Shown here: piece by piece, positions 44,994 to 54,454 of the stretch | How positions within the stretch are numbered: position 1 is the first letter of the stretch | Layout of the letters: every line of letters begins with the position of its first letter | Source of the DNA: Candidatus Binatia bacterium | Lineage (GTDB): Bacteria > Desulfobacterota > Binatia > HRBIN30 | Reading direction: 5' to 3' | Assembly (NCBI GenBank): GCA_937925685.1 | Contig: CALAMI010000005.1 | Location: forward strand, 153,388 to 217,387 | DNA: 64,000 bases | Notes under the pieces: model-generated | Told to the model about the DNA's origin: nothing | Databases searched by the model: none | The model's input: only the letters and a program-made list of their open reading frames with translations | Translations under genes and position numbers: made by a program

Positions 44994-46259
44994 ATGGAAG
45001 AGCGCGAGACGAGAAAGGATCGCCAACGAACCCAGGGGCCACGCGTGGCAAGGGGGGTGTGGCTTGCTGGGGGACTCGCGGTGGCGGTGCTTTTGGGGCT
45101 TGGTGTATGGTTGCTTCGGACAGAGGACGCCTCGCTGCCCGAAGGCCAGGCGGCTAGTCGGAGCCCCACGGCTCATGTCCGGCCCGGATTGTCTCAGGCT
45201 TACGAAGTTCGCGCTCCAGTATCCCAAGGTTCCCCGACGCTCGGTATTTGGTCTCAGCCCCCGCTCACACCAACGGCAAACAGAGACGAAGTGGGTGCCG
45301 AGCTGGATCCGCGCTCAGCGGCAATTGCCATGACCAAGCAGCTAATTGAAGACTACAAAAATCGGGCGGCGTATCCTCCAGAGTCGAAACCGATCATGCA
45401 AGAGCAAGATCCGTTGCTCAGCGATCGTGAAGTTTCGCCAATCTCCGCGGCGGGCCCGAATGGCGAGGACCCGGTGCTCACCGTCTTTCCCGAGGCCGCT
45501 TCTTTCGAGGAGGACGAATTGCCAACAGTCTATGCATATTTGACTGTTGCTGGGGAAAAAGTTGCAGCACGTGAAATCACAGGAACCGTATTCACCCACG
45601 AAATGGTTCCCATCGGGGAACTCGCTTTTCACGACGATGGCCAGGAAGGCGATGTGCAAGCAGGGGACTACGTTTACACGGCCACCTGGCGGGCTCCACG
45701 CGAAGACCGTGCTCTCGCCTCTTCTTATTTTGTGCGAGTGGTCGGACTGTCTCTGGAAGGGATCGAACGACGAGCGGGAACGAGTTTCCAAGTAAGCCGC
45801 CCGCATGCGCGTATTACCGGCAAGTTTCGCGACCGCTTTGAGGACGGCAGCTTACTGATCGAAGCCGAAGTGGAGGTTCGCCAGGCTGGCCGATTCCACC
45901 TGGCTGCCACATTGTATTCCACTGCCAACCGCCCTCTCGGGCTAGCCCAGACTAGCGCAGAACTGGAGCCGGGCACGCACTGGTTGCCGCTCAAGTTTTA
46001 CGGCCGGATCTTTCACGGGTTGGAAACAGGCAGTGGGCCGGTCGATGGCCCTTATGTTTTGCGCTTCGTTTCGTTGATGACGACGACGTCGATGCCGAAC
46101 GCTTTGAGTCGTCTCGCCGAGCCGCAGTTTGTAACCCAGCCGTACCGAGCGACGCAGTTTACGTCTGCACCGTTCAATGACCCGTTTTACTTGGAAGCCA
46201 TCGAGCGAGAGACGGAGGAGTTGCACCGGCTAGAAGCCATGGCGGAGAATCCTGAATGA
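44994..46259 (+). CDS. Membrane-anchored periplasmic protein of unknown function
   Basis: A 421-residue protein from ATG 44994. A basic N-terminus precedes one transmembrane segment (GVWLAGGLAVAVLLGLGVWLL), giving an N-in, periplasmic topology. The mature part has an extended Pro/Arg-rich spacer, then two or three beta domains: LPTVYAYLTVAGEKVAAREI, GELAFHDDGQEGDVQAGDYV (a pattern seen in choice-of-anchor X-type domains), FRDRFEDGSLLIEAEVEVRQ and PYVLRFVSLMTTTSM. It is the first gene of a coupled run to the TonB-like gene; the next gene overlaps by ATGA. Confidence 0.8.
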   Translation: MEERETRKDRQRTQGPRVARGVWLAGGLAVAVLLGLGVWLLRTEDASLPEGQAASRSPTAHVRPGLSQAYEVRAPVSQGSPTLGIWSQPPLTPTANRDEVGAELDPRSAAIAMTKQLIEDYKNRAAYPPESKPIMQEQDPLLSDREVSPISAAGPNGEDPVLTVFPEAASFEEDELPTVYAYLTVAGEKVAAREITGTVFTHEMVPIGELAFHDDGQEGDVQAGDYVYTATWRAPREDRALASSYFVRVVGLSLEGIERRAGTSFQVSRPHARITGKFRDRFEDGSLLIEAEVEVRQAGRFHLAATLYSTANRPLGLAQTSAELEPGTHWLPLKFYGRIFHGLETGSGPVDGPYVLRFVSLMTTTSMPNALSRLAEPQFVTQPYRATQFTSAPFNDPFYLEAIERETEELHRLEAMAENPE

Positions 46260-46591
46260 CTGCCCACTCTATGCGACCGCTGCGGGCTAAACCAAAGACG
46301 GGTTCCCGGCTGCACGTTATATGGTTGTTGCTCGCAACGCAGCCGCCATTGTCTCTCGCATATCTGTTGACTGTGCGGCAACATTGGTTGCCTCCCCGTT
46401 TTTCGGTTGCCGTTGTCTTGGCCGCCCTGCCGGTGGTTGCCGGGGCCCTTGCCGTTTGTGCCGCAGTGGCAAAATCTGGGGGAAAACGCGCACCGGTCGT
46501 GGCCGCGGTGGTAGTTGCCCTTGTGGAGCTGGTGTGGGCGGTGCTGGTTGCGGCGATGGTGGGGTTTGCCCTGGCGCTGCAAAGTGGTTGA
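46256..46591 (+). CDS. Small membrane protein, about three transmembrane helices
   Basis: A 111-residue protein overlapping the previous gene (ATGA). Hydrophobic segments at roughly residues 21-40, 48-72 and 80-108 (VVLAALPVVAGALAVCAAVA, VVAAVVVALVELVWAVLVAA) indicate an inner-membrane protein. It has no known motif. Conservation of the overlap style and its hydrophobic pattern support a real gene. Confidence 0.72.
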   Translation: MTAHSMRPLRAKPKTGSRLHVIWLLLATQPPLSLAYLLTVRQHWLPPRFSVAVVLAALPVVAGALAVCAAVAKSGGKRAPVVAAVVVALVELVWAVLVAAMVGFALALQSG

Positions 46592-46593
46592 GG

Positions 46594-46932
46594 ATGGTTT
46601 CCACGCGGGGCTTGGTGGCAACGCTCATTGCCTTGTGGGGCTTTTGGTGGTTGGCCCCCGTCTGCGGTGAAGAGCGAGTCCACGTGGAAGTGAGCCGTCC
46701 GAATGAGGAGTTGGGGGAACGAGCTTCCCCAAGCGGGCCGACGGCGCAAGCCCTTCCGCGTGAGGTAACCATTTGCAGAGGGAAGCAGCGTTGTTGGTCG
46801 GAGGCAGGTCGGACTCGTTGCAGTCCTCAGGAGGGTGAGCTGGCTATACCTTTTGGTGTCTTCCCTGTGGATGAAACTGATTCTTTGGCGCAAGCCCTGC
46901 GGCGGTGTTGGGAGAGTCAGCCCAGCCACTGA
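46594..46932 (+). CDS. Small secreted Cys-containing protein
   Basis: A 112-residue protein; ATG at 46594 lies two bases after the previous stop. The N-terminus is a signal peptide (VATLIALWGFWWLAPVCG). The mature part has paired Cys (ICRGKQRCWSEAGRTRC and ALRRCWES), suggesting disulfides. No recognised family. Its stop overlaps the next ATG by one base (TGATG). Confidence 0.62.
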   Translation: MVSTRGLVATLIALWGFWWLAPVCGEERVHVEVSRPNEELGERASPSGPTAQALPREVTICRGKQRCWSEAGRTRCSPQEGELAIPFGVFPVDETDSLAQALRRCWESQPSH

Positions 46933-47210
46933 TGAACCGCCGGCCTCTACCGCAGCGCATCCTCCCGCAGTTTCCATGCGCGTGGAACGGGGTGTCCGCG
47001 CGGGTTCGGCGACATACCTATGTGCGATTGCGATACCGAGGCGCCGGGGTTTGCCTTTGGCGTAACCACGGGTCACGCCGGGGAAGGTGGACGAAACCCG
47101 GCGCCGTGAGTTTGCCGGACCGCGCTTGGCTCCCGCTGGAGGTGGAAGAAAGTTTCTTGGGGCGGTGCTCCTCGCCGTGCACGGTTTCCCTCGTGCAGAA
47201 GCGGAGCTAG
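46932..47210 (+). CDS. Possible small basic protein in the TonB-like operon
   Basis: A 92-residue frame starting in a TGATG overlap. The product is Arg-rich with four or more Cys (PCAWNG, GVCLWRN, GRCSSPC) and has no signal peptide. The position between coupled genes, ending six bases before the TonB-like start, supports translation, but I see no domain. Confidence 0.45.
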   Translation: MNRRPLPQRILPQFPCAWNGVSARVRRHTYVRLRYRGAGVCLWRNHGSRRGRWTKPGAVSLPDRAWLPLEVEESFLGRCSSPCTVSLVQKRS

Positions 47211-47216
47211 CATCGG

Positions 47217-48368
47217 ATGCTCATGGATGAGCCGTTTACCGAGCGAGGCCTTTTGTGGGGTTTGCTTGGGTCGCTAATCTTGCATGCCGTCTTCCTGAAT
47301 TTGTTGCGCAGCTCGCGGCTCGCGTTCGCTCCTCCAGCGGAACGGTCGCCCATCGAAGTCGAGCTTGCCCCGCCCCTGGTGCGGCCACAAGCTGCCGTAG
47401 CGCTGCCGAGGGAATCGCTCACTGCAGCGAAAGAAAGCTCAGAAAAGCTGGCCGAGGTGGAGCCCAACTTGACCCTACCCGAGCGCCAGATTGTGGCACC
47501 GCCGGACGCAGGAGAGGAAGTCTCCCCGAGGAAGACGCGGCTCTTGAGTGACCGCGACAATCAGGTTCGCGAAGAAATGGTTCTTCGGGCTGACCGCTAC
47601 ATGGACGCCGCGCGCTCAGCACCGCCATCAGAGCAGAAGGAGGGCACAGAGCGACGTGGCGGAAAAATCGCTGTTGGGCAATCGAGAGTAGGCGAGAGCA
47701 GCAGCAAGAAGCCACAAGCAGTAGACCCCCAGGTTGCCCACCTGCCGAAAATCGATCAGCTCTTGCCTACCCTTGGCGATGTGGCGGTTGCGCCTGGCCC
47801 ACCACCAACGCCAAGCGGTGGGGAAGCCGCTGGCGGTGGGTCGGCAAGGCGACTTCTCATGGACAGCGGGGGACCGACATTTTCTCTTCGGCCTGGTACG
47901 GCCGACTTCCTTCCGGGAATTCGCGAAGGCAACGTCACGTTGCTGAACACCAAAGCGGAGCGTTTTGCGCCGTTCGTGCGCCGGGTGGCCACGCGCGTTT
48001 TTCAACACCTAGACATTCGCTTGCGCCAGGCGGCGCGCGCCGGGAACGCCAGCGCAGGTCGCGAATACGCGGTAGTGGAGGCGGTGATGGACCGAGAGGG
48101 CCGCCTCGTGCAAGCACGGGTTGTGGAGCGGCAAAGTACGAGCACGTTCGGGGCGGATCGCATCCTGTTGAGCACAACGACCCCGGAAACTTTTTTTGAC
48201 GCGAACCCACCAGCCGGTGCCGAGGGCAGCGACGGTTACATCCACTTCTTGCTTCTGATCGATCTGGACATCGTCACGGTGCCCGATCCTCGAACGGGCC
48301 GTGTAGCAATCGGATACCGTGGGATCGCCGGTGTTGGCTTGGACGCGCTTGCGGACCGCCGCCGGTAG
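47217..48368 (+). CDS. TonB-like energy-transducing protein
   Basis: A 383-residue protein. One N-terminal transmembrane helix (LLWGLLGSLILHAVFLNLL) has the His seen in many TonB helices. It is followed by a long charged, Pro-rich periplasmic region. The C-terminal part (APFVRRVATRVFQHLDIRLR, EYAVVEAVMDREGRLVQARV, YIHFLLLIDLDIVTV) is TonB-like: it has the A(V/R)xxxxxxDREGRL pattern of the TonB C-terminal fold. No ExbB/ExbD or TonB-dependent receptor is in the window. It may energise an outer-membrane process served by the preceding unknown envelope genes. Confidence 0.75.
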   Translation: MLMDEPFTERGLLWGLLGSLILHAVFLNLLRSSRLAFAPPAERSPIEVELAPPLVRPQAAVALPRESLTAAKESSEKLAEVEPNLTLPERQIVAPPDAGEEVSPRKTRLLSDRDNQVREEMVLRADRYMDAARSAPPSEQKEGTERRGGKIAVGQSRVGESSSKKPQAVDPQVAHLPKIDQLLPTLGDVAVAPGPPPTPSGGEAAGGGSARRLLMDSGGPTFSLRPGTADFLPGIREGNVTLLNTKAERFAPFVRRVATRVFQHLDIRLRQAARAGNASAGREYAVVEAVMDREGRLVQARVVERQSTSTFGADRILLSTTTPETFFDANPPAGAEGSDGYIHFLLLIDLDIVTVPDPRTGRVAIGYRGIAGVGLDALADRRR

Positions 48369-48382
48369 ACCCGACAGCAAGC

Positions 48383-48646
48383 CTAACAGCCGAGCGCCTG
48401 CTCGAGCTGCAGCAGCGAGGCGGGGTAACCAGAGTCACGCTTTCTAGCTGTTCCCCGGGGCGGCTGCCTCGTGTCCACATGGGTGTAGCCACGGATCGGC
48501 TCGCCGATGGGAACGGTTCCCGGCTCCCGCGGAAACTCCGAGGGTTCGGCGGCTGCCGTAGGCATTTCCTTGGGGAGATGCTCGCTTCGTCTGATGCAAA
48601 CGCCGCCCGATTTCGTTGCAGGGCAGTGGCCAACCTTGGTGCTCAC
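48383..48646 (-). CDS. Possible small protein coupled to the carboxyltransferase
   Basis: An 87-residue frame beginning with GTG in a GTGA overlap with the carboxyltransferase stop. The product ([20 protein letters not shown], then a Pro/Glu-rich stretch and [16 protein letters not shown]) has three Cys and no signal peptide. The overlap suggests coupling, but the composition is not compelling. Confidence 0.35.
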   Translation of the reverse strand: MSTKVGHCPATKSGGVCIRRSEHLPKEMPTAAAEPSEFPREPGTVPIGEPIRGYTHVDTRQPPRGTARKRDSGYPASLLQLEQALGC

Positions 48647-50250
48647 ATGCGATACACGCCGGGCCGCGTCGGTTCGATCGGCGCGTTCCGCGCGGCTGCC
48701 AAAGCAAGCCCGAGCACGTCACGCGTCTCTGCCGGATCGAGGATGCCGTCATCCCACAGACGCGCGGTGGAGTAATACGCACTGCTTTCCTCATCGTACT
48801 TTGCCCGAATCGGCGCCAGGAATGCTTCTTGTTCCTCTGCGGACATCATTTGTCCGCGTGCAGCGAGTTGCTGCAATTTTACCGTGAGCAATGTCTGAGC
48901 TGCTTGCTCTCCTCCCATGACAGAGATGCGTGCGTTCGGCCACATGAATAGCAGCCGAGGTTGGTAAGCTCGTCCACACATGCCGTAATTCCCAGCACCG
49001 TGGGAGGCACCCACGATCACGGTAAACTTCGGGACGCCCACGGTGCTCACCGCATGCACCATTTTTGCGCCGTCTTTGGCAATGCCACCGTGCTCGTATT
49101 GTTTACCGACGATGAAACCCGTGATGTTCTGTAAAAACAAAAGCGGGATGCCACGTTGGCCGCACAGTTCGATGAAGTGGGTAGCTTTCAACGACGACTC
49201 GGAAAACAAGATTCCGTTGTTGGCAACAATCCCGATGAGGTAACCGTGGATGCGAGCGAAGCCGGTGACGATCGTAGTTCCGTAACGTGCTTTGAACTCA
49301 TGGAACCGGCTACCGTCTACCAGCCGGGCGATAATCTCGCGAACGTCAAAGGGCCGACGCGGATCGCGTGGCAGTACTCCGTAAATTTCTTCGGGGGGAT
49401 AGGCTGGCTCTTCTGGTGGGGCGAGGTCGAAGGCCGCTCGCTGGGACGGCCCCAAACTAGCAACAATATTGCGTGTGATTTCCAGGGCGTGATGGTCGTT
49501 CCGCGCCAGGTGGTCAGCGACCCCCGAGATGCGTGTGTGCACGTCGCCACCCCCAAGCTCTTCAGCGCTAACTTCTTCTCCCGTCGCGGCTTTGACCAGA
49601 GGTGGCCCGCCGAGAAAGATCGTTCCTGTACCCTCCACGATAACTGTCTCATCGCTCATGGCCGGCACGTATGCCCCGCCGGCGGTGCACGAGCCCATGA
49701 CCACGGCTATTTGTGGGATCCCGAGGGCAGACATGCGGGCCTGGTTGTAAAAAATGCGACCAAAGTGGTCGCGGTCGGGAAAGATTTCCGCTTGTAACGG
49801 CAGGAAGGCGCCACCCGAGTCGACGAGATAGATGCAGGGCAAACGGTTCTCCAATGCGATTTCCTGGGCGCGCAAGTGCTTCTTGACGGTCAGCGGATAG
49901 TACGTACCCCCTTTGACCGTAGCGTCGTTGGCGATGATCATCGCTTCGCGTCCGTGAACGATGCCAATCCCCGTCACGATCCCGGCACACGGAGCCTCGT
50001 CGTCATACAGACCGTAGGCAGCTAGGGGCGAAAGCTCGAGAAACGGCGTGTCGGGGTCTACCAGGGCGTCGATCCGCTCGCGCACCAAAAGCTTTCCCCG
50101 CTGGCGGTGGCGCTCGCGTTGTTCTGGCGGGCCCCCTTGTTGTGCGGAACGAATCCGCTCCCGCAATTGTTCGGCTAACGCCTCGTGATACCGGCGGTTT
50201 TCTTGAAATTCGAGGGAGTGCGTTCGGATCCTCGACTCGATGCGGCGCAT
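48643..50250 (-). CDS. Acyl-CoA carboxylase carboxyltransferase subunit (MccB type)
   Basis: A 535-residue biotin-dependent carboxyltransferase beta-type subunit that transfers CO2 from carboxybiotin to an acyl-CoA. It closely follows the methylcrotonyl-CoA carboxylase pattern: [100 protein letters not shown] and [20 protein letters not shown]. That points to leucine catabolism, though geranyl-CoA or related acyl-CoAs are alternatives. The biotin carboxylase/carrier subunit is not in the window. Confidence 0.93.
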   Translation of the reverse strand: MRRIESRIRTHSLEFQENRRYHEALAEQLRERIRSAQQGGPPEQRERHRQRGKLLVRERIDALVDPDTPFLELSPLAAYGLYDDEAPCAGIVTGIGIVHGREAMIIANDATVKGGTYYPLTVKKHLRAQEIALENRLPCIYLVDSGGAFLPLQAEIFPDRDHFGRIFYNQARMSALGIPQIAVVMGSCTAGGAYVPAMSDETVIVEGTGTIFLGGPPLVKAATGEEVSAEELGGGDVHTRISGVADHLARNDHHALEITRNIVASLGPSQRAAFDLAPPEEPAYPPEEIYGVLPRDPRRPFDVREIIARLVDGSRFHEFKARYGTTIVTGFARIHGYLIGIVANNGILFSESSLKATHFIELCGQRGIPLLFLQNITGFIVGKQYEHGGIAKDGAKMVHAVSTVGVPKFTVIVGASHGAGNYGMCGRAYQPRLLFMWPNARISVMGGEQAAQTLLTVKLQQLAARGQMMSAEEQEAFLAPIRAKYDEESSAYYSTARLWDDGILDPAETRDVLGLALAAARNAPIEPTRPGVYRM

Positions 50251-50378
50251 ACAGGGCCCTTAGCAAACGGTCGCGCACGGTAACCAGCGAGTGAGCTGGC
50301 GAGGTGCCGGCGGCTGCCGCGCCACGACCGCCCAGGTGAAATGCCGGCGAGCGCAGCGGCACACGAGGACAGCCGGTC

Positions 50379-50413
50379 CCCGGGAGGCAAAACGTAAAGC
50401 GGCGTCTCCCGGG
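50379..50413. promoter_or_regulatory. Inverted repeat upstream of the carboxyltransferase
   Basis: CCCGGGAG (50379-50386) and CTCCCGGG (50406-50413) form a perfect 8-base inverted repeat, 19 bases apart, within the 200-base gap between the OMP stop and the carboxyltransferase start. There is no T-run, so an operator is as likely as a terminator. The rest of the gap shows nothing else. Confidence 0.3.
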
Positions 50414-50452
50414 TTTCGCACCGAGTTTGCGCTCTAGGGAGAGAAAAGCACG

Positions 50453-51052
50453 CTAGAAGCGGTAAGTGAGCCCGAGGACGACGGGAATGTGGTCCTTGTC
50501 CTCGATGTCGAAGGTAGTAAACACGTAAGAGGCCTCTAACGTTGCGGCAATGTTGCGCGTGATGAAGGCGTCGAAACCAAGTCCGCCACGCGGCGCGAAA
50601 CCATTGTCATCTCGCGAGGTCCGGAGTAATCCGGAACGCCCGGCATCCAAATGCATCACCCCAGGGCCGATCAAAGCGTATGGCTGCACTCGGCCAGTCA
50701 GCGCATACAGCTTGACGTTCATCCAGAAGCCCCAGCTCAACAGATCTACGGAGGGCCCCCCAGGGGGCTGCAGTTCCCGATCCCGGTAGTGTTGAAAGCT
50801 ACCTTCGATGGCAAGGTTGGGGTGGGCACGGTAGCCAATGCGCAAGTCGAAGCCGCGAGCATTTCTCACGTTGATCCCGGTTGCATCCGTGTCGAAGTTC
50901 TCGAAGGAGTAAGCGGCCAACGCTGCTAGGTAAAAGCCAGTTCCACCAAACTCTTCGCCATCCTGCGCGGCCACGGGGCAAGTTGAAGCGAGCCAGCAGC
51001 TGACGAAAGCTATGGCAACCCAAGCATACCGCATCCTTGCTTTCCGAATCAT
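50453..51052 (-). CDS. Outer-membrane beta-barrel protein
   Basis: A 199-residue protein from ATG 51052, which has GGGAGGTGGG upstream and opens a signal peptide (AWVAIAFVSCWLASTCPVAAQ). The mature chain is amphipathic beta-strands of an eight-stranded small barrel (FYLAALAAYSFENFD, GFDLRIGYRAHPNLAIEGSF, VQPYALIGPGVMHLD, AATLEASYVFTTFDI) ending in LGLTYRF with terminal Phe. It belongs to the OmpA-barrel/OmpW-like class. The function is unknown. Confidence 0.85.
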   Translation of the reverse strand: MIRKARMRYAWVAIAFVSCWLASTCPVAAQDGEEFGGTGFYLAALAAYSFENFDTDATGINVRNARGFDLRIGYRAHPNLAIEGSFQHYRDRELQPPGGPSVDLLSWGFWMNVKLYALTGRVQPYALIGPGVMHLDAGRSGLLRTSRDDNGFAPRGGLGFDAFITRNIAATLEASYVFTTFDIEDKDHIPVVLGLTYRF

Positions 51053-51566
51053 CGCACCCACCTCCCACTTACGTGCGACCTCACTCATAAGGCCGACCTG
51101 AAATATCGAACTTGCGGGCCGGGTATCATGAAACGAAAACGCTAGCAACAAACTCTAAAGGAAACGTGGATGTTCCGTTGTCCCCAACTGCAGCGCCCTC
51201 TAGCCGCGTGAAGCGTTGCCGTTAACGGGACGCCTACCCGCCCACAGCCGGCCACTTTGCTTATACGATAATGCGCCCGAGCGCAGGGATCTGCGCACTC
51301 AGCGGCAGCAATTTCCTTGGGGGCGAAGGGCAGGGACGTGGGTAGGTAGGAGGCTCAAGCAAGCCGTCGCAACAAACGGGGCTTTCCCGCCTACGGTTGG
51401 TAAGAGATTCCTCGGCTTTTGCTTGGCTAGGGGTGGCTGGTTGGGCGTCGTGCAGCGGGGTGTTTGCCAGTGGAACATCTAGGAATCACCGAGGAACGAT
51501 CTCGCTTTTGGCGGTTCCGTGGGCTGGCTCTTTGCTTACACGCATCCCGACGTTCTCGCGGGTGGC
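51053..51566. other. Intergenic region, no supported gene
   Basis: About 510 bases between the OMP gene and the dynamin-like gene. The part next to 51053 must carry the OMP promoter. Short frames on both strands (for example 51216-51482) lack domains and ribosome sites. There is no clear terminator for the dynamin-like operon, although several GC-rich short stems occur. Confidence 0.5.
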
Positions 51567-53264
51567 TCACACCCCTCCTTCGACGAGCTCGCGGGCTCGG
51601 CGTGCGAGCTCTGCGATGTGATTTACTTCGGATTTGAGATTGGGAACACCTTGGCGCAAGCGTTCGTACTCTGCCTCGAACGTTTCCAGGCTCGTGGATC
51701 GGCGAACCTCTTCCACTCGAGCCGTGGTACGCTCGGCGATGCGCCGCAAGCGCTCGGCGGTTGCCGATTGCCCGGCTTGGATAACGGCACGAGCGGCGCT
51801 GTCGACCCACAACTCGTAGTGTTTGACTTCGTTTGTCAGGGTGTCGCGCGCAAACCGTTCCAGCCCAGGTAAGTACCACTGCTTCCAAAGCGCGCGCCTT
51901 AGTATCTTGAAGCTCCCGCTGTTTGCACGAACGTTACGGTCTTCCGGGGTGAGGCGTCCTACCTCGAGGGGTTTTGTGGTGCGGGGCGTCAGGGACACGT
52001 CAGCTCCAAAGGCAGCGGCGGCGGTCACCAATCGGTCGCGGGTGTCTCTGGCCAAGACGGTCATGTCGTTGGTAAAAGCGTGAACGGCAGACGCTACGGC
52101 GCGTTCGAGTCGCAACAAGTGTCCGTTGCGCATCCACCGCCGGCGCGCGGTATACACCTCCTCGAGGAGTTTGGCCCGTCGTGTCTGGGCGCGGTCTCTG
52201 CTTGCCTGTGCCAACTGCGAGATGCTGGCTTCGAACGCGCTTTGGCGCTGCCGGGCTTCAGCGAGCTCCTGTTCTCCCTCCTGCTGAACAGCGGCAATGG
52301 TAGCGCGCACTTCACGCACGTAGCGGTCCACTTCAGCAAAACGCGCCTCGAGCGCAGGCAGGACGCTTTCCAGCCAGCGCGTGCCAGCTTTGGCTGCCTC
52401 CCGCAACGCTGCCACGTCGCGAGCGTTCGATGCAGCGAAGCGGCGCAGGGAATTCAGAAAAGATTCGATACCGCTCGCCGAGCGGGCACGCACGTCTTCT
52501 CTTCGCTCGAAGGCGGTCCGTGCGTCAACCAGATGGAGTTCGTGGGTCATGTCGATGGAATCCGAAAGCTGGCGGGCGAACCGTTCGCGTTCGGCGGCGG
52601 AAAGGTCGCTGCAGCCCCGATCGAGATTCCAAACGACAAAAAGCTTGCTAATTTTTGCGTCCAGTCTGTTCACCAGTTCGCCCGTGAAACGGGTGAACAA
52701 CCCGGGGTATCGGACGACTAGAATCACGGCATCGAGCGCTTCGAGAATTTCATCGGTTACGGCGTCGAAGTGGCGATCGCGGCTGCCCATGCCAGGGGTG
52801 TCGAGCAAGTCGACTTGCCCCCCCAGCGACAAGAGGTCCAGCGGTGTGGTCACCCGCACCTCGGAAGCATTGAACGGGTGTTCCCGCATGAAGGATTCGA
52901 GTTCTTGCAGGGAGTGCAGGCGATGCTCGTTGACCGACCAGCTGGTTTCTTGCCCGTACGTGATGTGCACGGGAACGGACGTCAGAGGGTCGAAGGCAAC
53001 GGGAGATAGGGCCTTGCCCGCGATGGCATTGATCAGTGTCGATTTGCCAGCCTTGACCTCCCCGAACACCGCGATGCGAATACGGCGTCGGGAAAATTCA
53101 CCGAGGAGTTGGTCCAAGCGGGGAAGGGTGCCCGGGGGCAGGTGAGGCTCCTCCGCTTGCACGAGATCACGCGCCAGTTGCAAGCTTTCACGTAAAGCGG
53201 TAGCCAACAACCCAGAAGCCCGGGCGACTAAGGCAGGATCGGTCGTTAGCGCTGCTTGTTTCAT
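51567..53264 (-). CDS. Dynamin-like GTPase
   Basis: A 565-residue protein; ATG at 53264 forms an ATGA overlap with the preceding gene and has AGGGGG upstream. G1 is AVFGEVKAGKSTLINAIAG (about residues 66-84), G2 Thr in FDPLTSVPVHITYG, G3 DLLDTPGMGSRDRH, and G4-like VVWNLDRGCSD. A long helical region follows (ALEARFAEVDRYVREVRATI, RARELVEGGV at the end), typical of bacterial dynamin-like proteins that remodel or repair membranes. There is no obvious transmembrane paddle. It is co-operonic with a luciferase-like oxidoreductase and a hydrolase, an unusual setting. Confidence 0.85.
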   Translation of the reverse strand: MKQAALTTDPALVARASGLLATALRESLQLARDLVQAEEPHLPPGTLPRLDQLLGEFSRRRIRIAVFGEVKAGKSTLINAIAGKALSPVAFDPLTSVPVHITYGQETSWSVNEHRLHSLQELESFMREHPFNASEVRVTTPLDLLSLGGQVDLLDTPGMGSRDRHFDAVTDEILEALDAVILVVRYPGLFTRFTGELVNRLDAKISKLFVVWNLDRGCSDLSAAERERFARQLSDSIDMTHELHLVDARTAFERREDVRARSASGIESFLNSLRRFAASNARDVAALREAAKAGTRWLESVLPALEARFAEVDRYVREVRATIAAVQQEGEQELAEARQRQSAFEASISQLAQASRDRAQTRRAKLLEEVYTARRRWMRNGHLLRLERAVASAVHAFTNDMTVLARDTRDRLVTAAAAFGADVSLTPRTTKPLEVGRLTPEDRNVRANSGSFKILRRALWKQWYLPGLERFARDTLTNEVKHYELWVDSAARAVIQAGQSATAERLRRIAERTTARVEEVRRSTSLETFEAEYERLRQGVPNLKSEVNHIAELARRARELVEGGV

Positions 53265-54451
53265 GGGCAAGACCCCCTTGATCGAGCACTAGTTGGCGGC
53301 GCGACGGCTGAGCCGGTCAAACGGCGAAGTTGCGGCATGACCTCGTAGGCGAATAGTTCCATACTTTTCCACGCTTTATCTTTGGGCATGTCGCCAGTGC
53401 GACCGCTGTAAATGAAGATTCCGACCCCAAGCTCCTTGTGAATGGAGAGGAGATGGTTGGTCACCGTGGTCGGACTACCGGCAAGCACGTAGCCCCGATC
53501 GAGCAATTCGGCGTAAGAGAGATCGGACGGGAGACGGACGCCGGCTGCGAGAAACTTGCGTAGCGACTCCTCGGTGATATACCCGGGCGGGAGCAAGTAA
53601 CTCGGGGGCATTTTCAGTCCACGGCGGAACAGCCACAGGAAGTGAGGTTCGGCTTCTTGTACTGCTTGGGAATCACTTTCCGCGACGTAAATCGGTAGAG
53701 CGAAACCAATCTGGGCCGGTGGGGCCTCGTAACCGCAAGCCCGTGCCGCGTCTTTGTACTCCTCGATCCAGCGTTTGGTCAGGGCATAGGAGTTAAATAC
53801 GCTGACGAAGGGGTAGCGGTGCTGGGCTCCCCAACGGATCGTCTCTGTGCTCCCTTGCGAGGGAATCCAGATGGGTGGGTGAGGTTGCTGCAAGGGTCGA
53901 GGCCATACGTTCACGTAGCGAAAGCGGTAATGCTTCCCCTCGAAGGGGAAAGGGCCGGGCTCGGTCCACGCCCGCACAATGAGATCGTGGGCTTCATAAA
54001 ACCGTTCCCGCGAATGCGCGGGATTTACTCCAAGGGACAGGTACTCGCACCCGATGCCGCGAACGAAGCCAGAAATGATGCGCCCCCCAGAAAGCACATC
54101 GAGCATGGCCACTTCTTCTGCCACTCGCAGAGGGTGGTCGTGCAAGGGGATCGCATTGCCTAAGATGGCAATCTTCGCTCGCCGGGTTCGGCGAGCGAGC
54201 GCCGCTGCCATGAGGTTGGGAGAAGGCATGGTGCCGTAAGCATTTTGATGGTGTTCATTGACTGCCAACCCGTCGAATCCCAGTTCTTCGGCGTGTTCGA
54301 GTTCATCCAGGTATTCGTTGTACAATTCGTGGCCTCGCTGTGGGTCGTAAAAGCGGTTGGACAGAGTTACCCATGCGCTTGCTTCGGTGCGGTCGAAGTC
54401 AGGAGGAAGGTGAGGCCACGGCATGAGGTGGAAATAGAAGAATTGCAACAT
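53261..54451 (-). CDS. Luciferase-like (LLM) flavin-dependent oxidoreductase
   Basis: A 396-residue TIM-barrel monooxygenase of the bacterial luciferase class. It starts MLQFFYFHLMPWPHLPPDFD and carries GFDGLAVNEHHQNAYGTMPS, ILGNAIPLHDHPLRVAEEVA and MLDVLSGGRIISGFVRGIG, all typical of FMN- or F420-using LLM enzymes. LAGSPTTVTNHLLSIHKELG near the C-terminus is the usual terminal helix. It begins three bases after the hydrolase gene and overlaps the dynamin-like gene. Likely role: oxidation of an organic or hydrocarbon-type substrate. Confidence 0.91.
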   Translation of the reverse strand: MLQFFYFHLMPWPHLPPDFDRTEASAWVTLSNRFYDPQRGHELYNEYLDELEHAEELGFDGLAVNEHHQNAYGTMPSPNLMAAALARRTRRAKIAILGNAIPLHDHPLRVAEEVAMLDVLSGGRIISGFVRGIGCEYLSLGVNPAHSRERFYEAHDLIVRAWTEPGPFPFEGKHYRFRYVNVWPRPLQQPHPPIWIPSQGSTETIRWGAQHRYPFVSVFNSYALTKRWIEEYKDAARACGYEAPPAQIGFALPIYVAESDSQAVQEAEPHFLWLFRRGLKMPPSYLLPPGYITEESLRKFLAAGVRLPSDLSYAELLDRGYVLAGSPTTVTNHLLSIHKELGVGIFIYSGRTGDMPKDKAWKSMELFAYEVMPQLRRLTGSAVAPPTSARSRGSCP

Positions 54452-54454
54452 GGA

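Noticed and set aside
51216..51482. 88-codon plus-strand frame in the gap before the dynamin-like gene
   Set aside because: No domain, no ribosome-binding site, composition unlike neighbours.
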